A program made the position numbers and the translations under genes. Of a stretch of 64,000 nucleotides of DNA, positions 17,243 through 25,005 are shown piece by piece. Numbering within the stretch: position 1 is the stretch's first letter; each line of letters starts with the position of its first letter. A model generated the notes under the pieces. It had not been told where the DNA came from. It was given only the letters and a program-made list of their open reading frames with translations, and did not search any database. Source of the stretch: Streptomyces sp. TBY4 (GTDB lineage: Bacteria > Actinomycetota > Actinomycetes > Streptomycetales > Streptomycetaceae); contig NZ_JANAVF010000002.1 of the NCBI RefSeq assembly GCF_024213195.1, forward strand, positions 248,001-312,000, read 5' to 3'.

Positions 17243-17782
17243 CTAGCGTCGGCGGCGGTTGAAGGGCAGCCGGCCGAGCACCACGGCCATGCCGCACGTG
17301 TCGGTGAGGGCGGAGAAGACGAGCCCGGCCGCGATCCCGGCGCTGAGCAGCTCGAACGCCGGGTGCACCAGCAGGCCGAGGAGCAGGCCGAGGAGGACGA
17401 GCCCGCCCGTGGTCAGCCGGACCTGGCGCTCCATGGCCCAGACCCGGCGGGCCCCCTCGGCGGGGTAGTCGAGCGGGTGCCCGTGCGCCGACCAGGCGGT
17501 GGTGCCGCCCGTGAGGCTCGCCGCCGCGATGCCGTGCCCGGCCAGGGTCCGGGCCGCGTGCTGCGACCGGGCCCCCGAGGCGCACACCAGCAGCAGTTCC
17601 CGCTCCTGCGCGGCCTCGCGCAGCTCGGGCAGGGAGCGGCCGATCCGGTCGAGGGGGATGTTCAGCGCGCCCGGGAGGTGCCCGGAGGCGTACTCGCCGG
17701 GGGAGCGGACATCGACGATCCGGAACTCGCCGTGACGGGTGTGGGCCTGGCTGACGTCGAGGAGGGTGAGGCTGCTGCTCAT
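17243..17782 (-). CDS. Membrane rhodanese (rhodanese + DUF2892)
   Basis: 179 residues from ATG 17782 (GAAGGAG upstream). Residues 1-105 form a rhodanese domain (FRIVDVRSPGEYASGHLPGALNIPL) with catalytic Cys in LLVCASGARSQ. Residues 118-170 contain two membrane helices of the DUF2892 type. The Cys would carry persulfide in cytoplasmic sulfur transfer or thiosulfate handling. About 200 bases upstream on the same strand is a 15-residue ORF with two adjacent cysteines, so expression may respond to cysteine supply through an attenuation-like leader. Confidence 0.88.
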   Translation of the reverse strand: MSSSLTLLDVSQAHTRHGEFRIVDVRSPGEYASGHLPGALNIPLDRIGRSLPELREAAQERELLLVCASGARSQHAARTLAGHGIAAASLTGGTTAWSAHGHPLDYPAEGARRVWAMERQVRLTTGGLVLLGLLLGLLVHPAFELLSAGIAAGLVFSALTDTCGMAVVLGRLPFNRRRR

Positions 17783-17981
17783 GGCGAACGGGCTCCTTCG
17801 AGGGGAGGGTACCGCGGGGGCGGCCGCGGAAGCGGAACCGAAAGGGGAGGCGGGTGTACGACGGTACGGAGATGCGGCGGCGCCGCGGGACACCAGGGGT
17901 GAGGCCGGGGGTGCGCCGGGGCGGCAGGAGCGTCGGGTGCGGCGCGGGAGGGCCGGCGCGGCGGGCCGGAGCAGGCTGACG
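17783..17981 (-). other. Long leader between Cys peptide and rhodanese
   Basis: These 199 bases separate the leader peptide stop from the rhodanese start. They are GC-rich, with no recognisable known riboswitch and no second convincing ORF. I could not assign alternative stem-loops with confidence. Confidence 0.4.
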
Positions 17982-18029
17982 TCAGCGGGGACAACAGGAG
18001 CGCGACAGGAGGCGCTGGGTGACGGCCAT
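17982..18029 (-). CDS. Cys-Cys leader peptide upstream of rhodanese
   Basis: A 15-codon ORF, MAVTQRLLSRSCCPR, starts at ATG 18029 and ends at TGA 17984-17982. A good -10, TATGCT on the minus strand (18042-18037), ends 7 bases before the ATG, so the transcript probably begins at or next to the ATG and is leaderless. Two consecutive Cys codons (TGT TGT) near the end would stall ribosomes when cysteine is short. Short Cys-rich upstream ORFs are known before sulfur genes in actinobacteria. The next gene on this strand is a sulfur-transferring rhodanese. Control by cysteine is inference. Confidence 0.6.
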   Translation of the reverse strand: MAVTQRLLSRSCCPR

Positions 18030-18053
18030 GGCGCGGAGCATAGACGAAGAGGC

Positions 18054-18096
18054 GGGACGGGCGAGACACCCGTCCCACCATGCGGGACGGGGTCTC
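18054..18096 (-). terminator. Terminator of the STM4011-4015 operon with two alternative hairpins
   Basis: GGGACGGG occurs at 18054-18061 and 18084-18091, and its complement CCCGTCCC at 18069-18076 can pair with either. The downstream pairing is extended by GAGAC (18063-18067) with GTCTC (18092-18096), giving 13 pairs with one bulge. On the minus strand the extended hairpin begins at the STM4011 stop codon (18097-18095). Confidence 0.75.
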
Positions 18097-18976
18097 ACGG
18101 GACGAGCGGGAGGCCTCCTCGGGCCGGGCCCGGCGCGGCCGCCGGGATCCGCTCCAGGACGCCGCCCGCGAAGACGTCGTACAGCGGGAGCGTCTCCAGG
18201 TGGACGTAGCCGATGTGGCAGTCGCAGACCGCCAGGGGGCAGGCGCGCGGGCGCAGGGCGGCCCGGTAGGAGCCGTCGTAGAGATTGCCCAGCTCCGCCT
18301 TGACGAAGTGGCAGCGCCGGACCGTGCCGGCGCCGTCCACCGAGATCACCGAGGCTCCCGTGCGGCAGGGCAGGCCCGCCGAGCGGTGCGGGTGGCGGCT
18401 GAACGGGAAGAGCGGGTCCAGGCCGGTCCAGTCGGCCGCCTCCGGATCGGTGTAGGCGTGCCCCTCCGCCGCGTTGACCCACAGGTACACCTCGGGCGGC
18501 AGCGCGGCGCGCAGCCGGCGGGCCACCGCGAGGTGCTCGGGCAGGCCCACCACGCCCACGCTGAACCGCACCCCGGCGTCGGCCAGTTCATGGCACTTTC
18601 CCAGGAACCGGTCGTACGGGGTCTGCCCCGGGTGGTACGTGCACCACAGTGCGAGCGTGTCCCGGTCTGCCCCGGCGGTCCAGTCGGTGCGACCGCTCAG
18701 GTTGGTCTGGATCGCGACGCGGCGCACGTGCGGCAGGTGCGACAGCTCGGCCAGGGCGCGCCGGTACCAGGAGCGGACCAGGCCCTCGCCCCACGGGGTG
18801 AACAGGACGGACAGCCGGTCACCGGTGTTCCCGGCCGCCCAGCCGGCGAACCGCTCCAGGGCGGCCCGGTCGGCCCTCAGCAGCTCCCGGCTGTCCCGCC
18901 GCTTGGCGAACGGGCAGTAGGGGCAGTCGTAGTCGCAGGAGGACAACGGCCCCCGGTAGAGCACGGTCAGGTCCAT
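18095..18976 (-). CDS. Radical SAM protein, STM4011 family
   Basis: 293 residues from ATG 18976. The radical SAM cluster motif is CDYDCPYC (Cys14, Cys18, Cys21) at the N-terminus, binding [4Fe-4S] and S-adenosylmethionine. The C-terminal third has further cysteines (GLPCRTGAS, VRRCHFVKAELGNLYDG, RACPLAVCDCHIGY) that look like an auxiliary iron-sulfur site, as in SPASM-type maturases. The opening LTVLYRGPLSSC fits the family named after Salmonella STM4011; its function is unknown. GTG 19012, overlapping the STM4012 stop as GTGA, is an alternative start adding 12 residues. It is the last gene of a five-gene operon and is followed by a strong terminator. Confidence 0.9.
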   Translation of the reverse strand: MDLTVLYRGPLSSCDYDCPYCPFAKRRDSRELLRADRAALERFAGWAAGNTGDRLSVLFTPWGEGLVRSWYRRALAELSHLPHVRRVAIQTNLSGRTDWTAGADRDTLALWCTYHPGQTPYDRFLGKCHELADAGVRFSVGVVGLPEHLAVARRLRAALPPEVYLWVNAAEGHAYTDPEAADWTGLDPLFPFSRHPHRSAGLPCRTGASVISVDGAGTVRRCHFVKAELGNLYDGSYRAALRPRACPLAVCDCHIGYVHLETLPLYDVFAGGVLERIPAAAPGPARGGLPLVP

Positions 18977-19008
18977 CGCGGGCCCCGGGGCCTGCTCCCG
19001 CGCCCCCG

Positions 19009-20337
19009 TCACTTGCGCTCGTACGCGGCCATGGTGGCCCGCACGTCCGCCGAGAACAGCGCCGGGCCCGCCGCGTCCGAATGCGCCAGTCCCTCCGGGG
19101 TCAGCCGCAGCAGCTCCGCGTCGTCCACGAGCCAGCCGCGCTCCGCGAAGGCCGCCAGCTCCACCGGGAAGTCCTCCCACGGACCGCTCCCGAACCGCTC
19201 CCGGTACTCGGCGACCGGCATCCCGCGCGCCTGGAGCAGGGACTGCAGCAAGTGCCGGCGCCGGGCCTCCTCCGCGTCGATCCAGCGGCCGCGCTCGGCC
19301 CGCGCGAAGTCCTCCTCAGGGCGCCGCACGTAGTCGTCGATGATGCCGCGGATCTCGCTCATGCCGACCGCGTAGTCGAAGGAGTAGTGCAGCCCGGCCG
19401 TGTAGGAGCGGGCCCCGCAGCCGAGGCCGATCATGCCGTCGGTCTGGCAGGCACCGTCCTCGGCGCCCTCCGCGGGCGCGTCGGCCCGGCGGAACATCCG
19501 CATCGACACCTGCTCGTACCCGGCGGCCAGCAGGTGGTCCCGCCCGGCCCGGTACAGCCGCAGCCGCTGCTCGTCCCACCCGGCGGACGAAGCATCGGCG
19601 GGCCGGCGCCCCAGACCCGTCAGGGGGCGCACGTACAGCGGGTACAGGTACAGCTCCTCCGGCCGCCAGGCGAGGGCCGCGTCCAGGGAGTACCGCCAGC
19701 TCTCCTCCGTCTGCCCGTCTATGCCGTAGATCAGGTCGATGTTCAGCACCGGGATCGCCGCCTCCCGGATCCCGGAGAGGGCCGCCTCCACCTCCGCCCG
19801 CTTCTGCGGGCGCACGGCGGACCGCGCCTCGGCGGGCATGAAGCTCTGCACGCCCAGGCTGAGCCGGGTCGTCCCCCGGTCGGCCAGGACGGCGAGCCGG
19901 TCCGCCGTCGCCGTGGCCGGCGAGGCCTCCACCGACAGCGGCACCGCCCGCAGATCGGCGCCCGCGGCCTTCTCCGCGATGTCGCAGAGCCGCTCCAGCT
20001 CGGACGCCGTCAGGAAGGTCGGGGTCCCGCCGCCGAAGGCCGCCGCCGTGAACCGCACGGGCTCCTCGTCGCCCAGCGCGCCCCGGACCGCCCCGGCCTG
20101 CCGCTCCAGCGCGTCGAGATAGGCCGTGGTCAGCCCCTCCGGTGCGCCGATGCGGGTGAAGAGGTTGCAGAATCCGCAGCGCACCTCGCAGAAGGGGATG
20201 TGGAGGTAGAGGGAGAGGGCGTCCTTGGGCTGCTCCGCCCACAGTCCGCGCAGCTCCGGCCGCTCGGGCAGCGGCCGGTACGCCGTCTTGTGCGGGTAGG
20301 CGTACACGTAACTCTCGTACGGAGTGGAAAGGTTCAT
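19009..20337 (-). CDS. Radical SAM protein, STM4012 family (HemN-like)
   Basis: 442 residues from ATG 20337, overlapping the preceding stop by four bases. LYLHIPFCEVRCGFCNLF holds Cys50, Cys54 and Cys57, the radical SAM motif. GGGTPTFL and LSLGVQSFMPAEA are shared with coproporphyrinogen dehydrogenase/HemW-like enzymes. The C-terminal HemN domain is present (GLGCGARSYTAG, ending in a winged region about 360-440). True HemN is ruled out by context; the family always sits with STM4011, 4013, 4014 and 4015. Two different radical SAM enzymes in one operon suggest a modification pathway with at least two radical steps. The substrate is unknown. Confidence 0.92.
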   Translation of the reverse strand: MNLSTPYESYVYAYPHKTAYRPLPERPELRGLWAEQPKDALSLYLHIPFCEVRCGFCNLFTRIGAPEGLTTAYLDALERQAGAVRGALGDEEPVRFTAAAFGGGTPTFLTASELERLCDIAEKAAGADLRAVPLSVEASPATATADRLAVLADRGTTRLSLGVQSFMPAEARSAVRPQKRAEVEAALSGIREAAIPVLNIDLIYGIDGQTEESWRYSLDAALAWRPEELYLYPLYVRPLTGLGRRPADASSAGWDEQRLRLYRAGRDHLLAAGYEQVSMRMFRRADAPAEGAEDGACQTDGMIGLGCGARSYTAGLHYSFDYAVGMSEIRGIIDDYVRRPEEDFARAERGRWIDAEEARRRHLLQSLLQARGMPVAEYRERFGSGPWEDFPVELAAFAERGWLVDDAELLRLTPEGLAHSDAAGPALFSADVRATMAAYERK

Positions 20338-21209
20338 CGGGGGCCGGACTCCTCGTGGTTCAGGTGGAACTGTGCGTACGGGACCGTCCAGACCGACTCG
20401 TGGGCGAGCCGGTGCCCCGTGTACCCGTCGTCCCCGTACGCGGTCCCGTGGTCGGAGCAGACGATCGCGAAGCAGCGGCGCCGCGACCGCATCGCGTCGA
20501 AGAGCCGCCCGATGTGCCGGTCGACGTACTCCAGGGCGGCCGCGTGCGTCTCCCACGAGTCCCCGTCCGCCGCGGTCGCCCCGGGGGAGTGGAACCAGTT
20601 GGGCTGGTGCATCGCCGACACGTTCAGGAAGAGGAACAGCCGCCGCTCGTGCGGCAGTCCGGCCACGATCCGCTCGGCGCGGGCCACCTGCGCTTCGAAG
20701 GAGATCGGCGATGCCACCCCGAACTCCGGTTCCCAGTGCGACTCCTGGAACATCCCGGGCAGTACGGAGCCCAGCGCGGCCGCCTTGTTGAAGAAGCCGA
20801 CGCCCCCCACGCAGACGGTCCGGTAGCCGGCCCCGGCCAGCCCCGACACCAGGTCCGGGGTGTCGAACACCCAGGTGCGCCCGGCGGTGGTCTCACTGCC
20901 CGGGAACCGGGCGGCGAACAGCCGCGGATGCGGGCCCGGCCCGTCGGGGGTGGGCAGGAAGCCGGCGAACATGGCCTGGTGGGAGGCGTAGGTGAAGCTC
21001 CCCGGCGCGTGCCGCCGCTCCCACACCCCGCCGGGCAGCCGCGCCGCCAGGTTCGGGATCCGCCCCTCGGCGGCCAGCCGCGCGGCCACGTCGTAGCGCA
21101 GGGTGTCGAGGGTGACGAGCAGCAGGTCGTCGCGGCCGACGACCTCGTTCATGTCGGGCGAGGGCCTGTTGCTGGTGGGCCTGTCAGGGGCGGACGGGGG
21201 CGCGTGCAT
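20334..21209 (-). CDS. Sulfatase-fold hydrolase, STM4013/SEN3800 family
   Basis: 291 residues if started at ATG 21209, which has AGGA 5 bases upstream but overlaps the previous gene by 26 bases. ATG 21152 would start right before the conserved core with no ribosome-binding site. Alkaline phosphatase/sulfatase fold: metal-binding LLLVTLDTLRYDVA at the start, SFTYASHQAMFAGFLPTP where the sulfatase nucleophile would be (Ser/Thr, no Cys), and CSDHGTAYGDDGYTGH at the end. No signal peptide, so cytoplasmic. It would hydrolyse or transfer a phosphate, phosphonate or sulfate ester; substrate unknown. Stop overlaps the STM4012 start (ATGA). Confidence 0.9.
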   Translation of the reverse strand: MHAPPSAPDRPTSNRPSPDMNEVVGRDDLLLVTLDTLRYDVAARLAAEGRIPNLAARLPGGVWERRHAPGSFTYASHQAMFAGFLPTPDGPGPHPRLFAARFPGSETTAGRTWVFDTPDLVSGLAGAGYRTVCVGGVGFFNKAAALGSVLPGMFQESHWEPEFGVASPISFEAQVARAERIVAGLPHERRLFLFLNVSAMHQPNWFHSPGATAADGDSWETHAAALEYVDRHIGRLFDAMRSRRRCFAIVCSDHGTAYGDDGYTGHRLAHESVWTVPYAQFHLNHEESGPR

Positions 21210-22347
21210 GCTGTTCCTGTCGTACGGCGGCCACTTGGGCCGCATAGGTGTCCTGGCCCACGGCGGGCGAGCCGGGCAGTCCCGTCAGGCCGGGCAGGAG
21301 GTCGCCGAAGGCGTTGACCTCGCCCACGGCGAAACTCCGCCAGCCGAGCGCGGGCAGCAGATCGACCCCGACGCACAGCGTGCGCGGGAAGGCGGCCGCC
21401 GCCCGCTCACAGACGGCGAGCACGTCCGCCTCCCAGCGGCCGCCCGCCGCCGTCACGGCGGCCACGGCCGCGCCGAGATCGCCGCGGGCGCCGCCCAGGT
21501 GCAGGTTGGTGAGCGGACCGGCCGCCGTGCGGACCACGGCGTGCGTGGCCCGGCCGCCGATGACGACCACCCGCAGATCGGCGGAGCGTCCCTGCTGGGA
21601 GGCCTTCGGCAGCCACCGCTCGACGTGCAGGCCGTCGGGGGCCAGGGCGTCGACGATGGCGCCGATCACCCGCTCGTCCTCGTACCGCCGCAGGCGCAGC
21701 GAGTTGTGCAGGGCCCCCGAGGGGGCCCGCTCCACGGAGGTCGTGGCGCGGATCCTGCCGCCCGCTCCCGTCTCCACCGCGAGCACCCCGGAGGCCGAGG
21801 AGCCGTGCGCGAGCTTGACGAACGCCCGGCGGTAGCCGGGGAGGGCGAGCACGGTCCGGACCTCCTCCCAGCCGCGCACCGGGGTGCGGACCGCCGCCGG
21901 GCCCGAGGTCGGGGAGGCCGGTACGGGCGTCCCGGCGGCCGCCAGCACCCCGTGGCAGAGCCGCTTGTCGAACAGCACCCCGAGGTCGTCGGGGTCGCTC
22001 AGCAGCGTGCCGCCGGCCGACCGCACTTCCTCCGCCACCGCGTGCACCGCTCCGGTGAACCGGCGGTACCAGCGTCCCGTGCCCTCGACCCGGGTGGTGT
22101 CGGCGGTCCCCCGCAGCAGCCGCTCCACCTCGGGGTCCTCGCCGGGGGAGTCGATCCGTACGTGCTCGCCCGCCCGGAAGACGGCCCGGCCGGCGAGCAC
22201 GTCCCGCCACGGGACCACCCGCGCCGCGGGCAGACCGGCGGCGCGCACGGCGTCCTGGAAGAGGGCGACCCGGCGGTTGCCCGGATTGCCGACGACGGCG
22301 AGGGCCGCGGCGAAGGGTGCGGGGACGGCGGGAGCCGTACGGCTCAC
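21184..22347 (-). CDS. ATP-grasp-like protein, STM4014 family
   Basis: 387 residues from GTG 22347, which overlaps the STM4015 stop as GTGA. An ATP-grasp shape is visible: DKRLCHGVLAAAGTPVP, RAFVKLAHGSSASGV (nucleotide-binding Lys and Gly/Ser loop), and GEVNAFGDLLPGL with the metal-binding Glu/Asn near the end, as in RimK and lysine-type ligases. Such enzymes join a carboxylate to an amine using ATP, so it may attach an amino acid or peptide in this pathway. The assignment to the STM4014 family comes from the conserved neighbourhood and my recollection of its sequence. The long open frame upstream to 23364 is a shadow of the STM4015 gene. Confidence 0.85.
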   Translation of the reverse strand: MSRTAPAVPAPFAAALAVVGNPGNRRVALFQDAVRAAGLPAARVVPWRDVLAGRAVFRAGEHVRIDSPGEDPEVERLLRGTADTTRVEGTGRWYRRFTGAVHAVAEEVRSAGGTLLSDPDDLGVLFDKRLCHGVLAAAGTPVPASPTSGPAAVRTPVRGWEEVRTVLALPGYRRAFVKLAHGSSASGVLAVETGAGGRIRATTSVERAPSGALHNSLRLRRYEDERVIGAIVDALAPDGLHVERWLPKASQQGRSADLRVVVIGGRATHAVVRTAAGPLTNLHLGGARGDLGAAVAAVTAAGGRWEADVLAVCERAAAAFPRTLCVGVDLLPALGWRSFAVGEVNAFGDLLPGLTGLPGSPAVGQDTYAAQVAAVRQEQHARAPVRP

Positions 22348-23294
22348 TCCGCCACCGCGATGTAGCGGTACACGGCCTCGTCGTCCACGTCCGGCTTCTG
22401 CTCGTCGCCGAGGTCGATCTCCACGCCGTGCGGGGCGAGCGCCGCGCACAGCCGCTCCCGGAGCGGCTCGCTGACGTAGTGGTGGTGCAGGTCGAGCTTG
22501 GTGAGATGGGTGAGCGGGCGGCCCGCCAGCAGGGCTTCGACGCCCGTGTCGTCCAGGATCCCCAGGGAGAGGTCCAGCACCTCCAGCCGCTCCACGACCG
22601 GAGCGTTGGCGAGCGCGGCGGCGACCTCGTTCTGGATCTCGCTGTTGCGCAGCGCGAGCCGGCGCAGGGACGGCAGCCGCTCGCCGGTCAGGAACGGCTC
22701 CAGATCGCCGGCCTCCGCGTCCCCGCCGTACTCGGGGGTGCCCAGCCACAGGTCGAGCTCGGCGAGCGCGGGCAGTTCGCTCGCGCCGACCCCGCGCACC
22801 ACCTCCCGGGGCAGTCCGCCGGTTTCGACGCGGAGCACGCGCAGCGTCGCGTGCCGGACGGGCGGGAAGGCCAGGCCCTCGCCGCCGCGCACCCCGAACT
22901 CCTCCAGCTCGGGGTACGCCCGCAGCAGCGGGCCCATGTCCGACTGCTGGATCCAGGAGACCTCGCACTCCTCGAAGGTGATGTCGCCGACGAACAGCGC
23001 CCGCAGCGCGGGAAACTCCGGGGCGGCCCCGGCGAGCGCCTCGACGATCCCGGCGTTGGAGGTGTCGTACGCCTCGGACCAGCTGCCGACGATCAGGGAC
23101 CGCACCCGCCGGGTGTCCACGGATTCGGCGAACCGGGCGAAGGCCTCGGGCCATTCCTCCTCGGCGTCGTACGTGGCCACCGAGATCCGCCAGGCCACGG
23201 CTCCGGCGTCCGGCAGCTCGCGGGCGTCCTGCGGTCCCGGGAAGTCGAAGGCCGGCAGTCCGCCCCACTCGCTCAGGTGATCCCCGATGGTCAT
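22344..23294 (-). CDS. Leucine-rich repeat protein, STM4015 family
   Basis: 316 residues from ATG 23294 (AGGAG upstream). Several leucine-rich repeats of 22-30 residues are visible (LEEFGVRGG, LAELDLWLGTP, LRRLALRNSEI, LEVLDLSLGILDD, LTKLDLHHH), making a curved interaction surface. The N-terminus (WRISVATYDAEEEWPEAFARF) and SWSEAYDTSNAGIVEAL are typical of the STM4015 family. No signal peptide. It is the first gene of the operon and overlaps STM4014 by four bases, so its product is made in step with the enzymes. It probably presents or measures a partner; no catalytic motif is present. Confidence 0.9.
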   Translation of the reverse strand: MTIGDHLSEWGGLPAFDFPGPQDARELPDAGAVAWRISVATYDAEEEWPEAFARFAESVDTRRVRSLIVGSWSEAYDTSNAGIVEALAGAAPEFPALRALFVGDITFEECEVSWIQQSDMGPLLRAYPELEEFGVRGGEGLAFPPVRHATLRVLRVETGGLPREVVRGVGASELPALAELDLWLGTPEYGGDAEAGDLEPFLTGERLPSLRRLALRNSEIQNEVAAALANAPVVERLEVLDLSLGILDDTGVEALLAGRPLTHLTKLDLHHHYVSEPLRERLCAALAPHGVEIDLGDEQKPDVDDEAVYRYIAVAE

Positions 23295-23388
23295 GTGCGC
23301 TGCTCCTGACGGTGTGGTGGGCGGTGGCCGGGCCGAGCATGTCGTCCGACAACAGTTCTACCAAGCCCCACCGACAGCACCTGCCGGC

Positions 23389-23664
23389 TCAGTACCACCC
23401 GGCCGTCCGCACCCGGGCCACCTGGGCCGTCCGGCTCTGCCACATCTGCCACTTGTCGCACTCCCCGGGGCAGCCGCAGGCGCCCTCGGCGAAGAGCTCG
23501 GCGCGCAACGCCCCCGAGGCGCCGGGGTGGTGGACGGCGTAACCGCGCACGGAGGAACCGCCCAGGAAATACGTGGACCCGCCCCGCGGGCCCGCGGCCT
23601 CCGCCTTGACCCGCGCGTAGCCGAGCATCCGCTCCGCCGGGGTGCGGATCTTCCGAGGGGTCAT
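23389..23664 (-). CDS. Small Cys-motif protein next to the STM operon
   Basis: 91 residues. A compact motif CGCPGECDKW (three cysteines within six residues) follows an Ala/Glu-rich region. The start ATG 23664 has AGGGGC upstream. I do not recognise the family, and codon use looks like neighbouring genes. It lies 94 bases before the STM4015 start on the same strand and may be part of the operon as a substrate or accessory, or a separate gene. The conserved-looking STYFLGGSSVRGYAVHHPG supports a real protein. Confidence 0.6.
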   Translation of the reverse strand: MTPRKIRTPAERMLGYARVKAEAAGPRGGSTYFLGGSSVRGYAVHHPGASGALRAELFAEGACGCPGECDKWQMWQSRTAQVARVRTAGWY

Positions 23665-23700
23665 GCCCCTGATGCTGGCACGGGCAGCGGGACCGGGAAG

Positions 23701-23735
23701 GGGGAGGGCGGCCTCTGCCGGAGGGCACCCTCCCC
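23701..23735 (-). terminator. Hairpin after the dha operon
   Basis: GGGGAGGG (23701-23708) and CCCTCCCC (23728-23735) are perfect 8-base arms, 18 bases past the DhaL-DhaM stop on the minus strand. Confidence 0.5.
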
Positions 23736-23752
23736 GGAACCCCGGCTCCGGG

Positions 23753-24961
23753 TCAGCGCTTGCGGTAGCTGCGCGCGTCCTCGGCGGCGGCCAGGACGGT
23801 TTCGATGTCGCCGCCGATCGCCGAGGTCAGGGTGATGGCCACGGCGCCCTCCAGGAAGGGCGCGTCCACGATCCGTGCCCCTTCGGGCAGTTGCGAGGGC
23901 TCCTCGCCGAGCAGGGACTTCACCGTCAGCACCGCGCTGCCCATGTCGCACAGCACGGCCACGCCCACGCCCTCGTCCACCGACCGGGCGGCGGCCGTGA
24001 TCAGCTCCGCGCTGGTGCCGATCCCGCCGTCCGGGGTGCCGCCCGCCACCGCCAGCGGAGCGGGCTCGACCGATCCGAGCAGCGCGCCCGCCAGCTCGGC
24101 CACGGACTGCGCGACCGCCCTGCTGTGCGAGACCAGCACGACGCCGACACGGCCGGTACGGGTCTTCGGGGCCTGCTCCTGCTCCGGAGCCGGCGCCTGC
24201 TCCGGAGCAGGAGTCTCGGCGGCGGCCGGCTCCCCGGCGACGAGTTCCGCCTCGGGTGCGTCCACCGCGGTGCGCAGCGCCTCCATGAGCAGGGCCACGG
24301 AGTTGGCCCCCGCGTCCTGGTGGCCGACGCTGCGCTCGCCGAGGTAACTGGCACGGCCCTTGCGGGCTTCGAGGGATTCGGTGGCGTCCGCGCCCGCCCG
24401 GGCCGCCCGTACGGCCTCGTCCAGGGCCTCGCGCAGCGGCAGGTCCGCCTCGGCGGCCTCGGCCAGCGCCGCCACCGCGGGAGCCAGGGCGTCCACCAGG
24501 GTGGCGTCGCCGGGCTCCGCGCCGCCCAGCTTCTGCACCGACTTCAGCCCGGCGCCGAGCGCTGCCCCCAGCTCCGCCACCGTCGGCGCCCCGGTGTCGC
24601 CCAGCACCTTGCCGGTGCGGCGCAGCGCGGTGCCGAACAGCGGGCCGGAGGCGCCGCCCACGGTGTTCGTCAGCGTGGTGCCGGCCAGCGTCAGCAGCGC
24701 CCCCGGAGTGGTGGGCCGCTGCTCGGCCACGGCCGCGCCGACGGCGCCGAAGCCCCGTACGAGATTGGCCCCGTGGTCCCCGTCGCCGATGACCGCGTCC
24801 AGCTCGGTGAGGCGCGCGCTGTCCCGGCGTACGAGCCGGTCGGTCTCGGCGATCCAGCGGCGGAAGTAGGCGGTGTCCAGCGCGGGGGCCTGGGCCGGGG
24901 CACCGGCGGGCGGGGCCGCGGGGGTGGTGGAGGTCGTCGGGGTGGCGGGCGTGGCGGTCAT
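23753..24961 (-). CDS. dhaLM: Fused dihydroxyacetone kinase DhaL-DhaM
   Basis: 402 residues. Residues 28-230 are DhaL, the ADP-binding subunit: AVIGDGDHGANLV with Mg-binding Asp60, Asp62 and His63, GGASGPLFG, and GHQDAGANS. A Glu/Pro/Ala linker (235-268) joins DhaM, the EIIA-Man-type phosphocarrier, with its active His279 in VVLVSHSRAVAQ. PTS-type DHA kinases use phosphoenolpyruvate through EI and HPr, then DhaM, then ADP held by DhaL, to phosphorylate DHA bound to DhaK. Usually L and M are separate genes. ATG 24961 is 44 bases after the dhaK stop, so the two are co-transcribed. Confidence 0.92.
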   Translation of the reverse strand: MTATPATPTTSTTPAAPPAGAPAQAPALDTAYFRRWIAETDRLVRRDSARLTELDAVIGDGDHGANLVRGFGAVGAAVAEQRPTTPGALLTLAGTTLTNTVGGASGPLFGTALRRTGKVLGDTGAPTVAELGAALGAGLKSVQKLGGAEPGDATLVDALAPAVAALAEAAEADLPLREALDEAVRAARAGADATESLEARKGRASYLGERSVGHQDAGANSVALLMEALRTAVDAPEAELVAGEPAAAETPAPEQAPAPEQEQAPKTRTGRVGVVLVSHSRAVAQSVAELAGALLGSVEPAPLAVAGGTPDGGIGTSAELITAAARSVDEGVGVAVLCDMGSAVLTVKSLLGEEPSQLPEGARIVDAPFLEGAVAITLTSAIGGDIETVLAAAEDARSYRKR

Positions 24962-25005
24962 GGAGGGGGCTCCTGGAGAGTGTCGGTAGGGGAAGGGTGC
25001 GGGGG

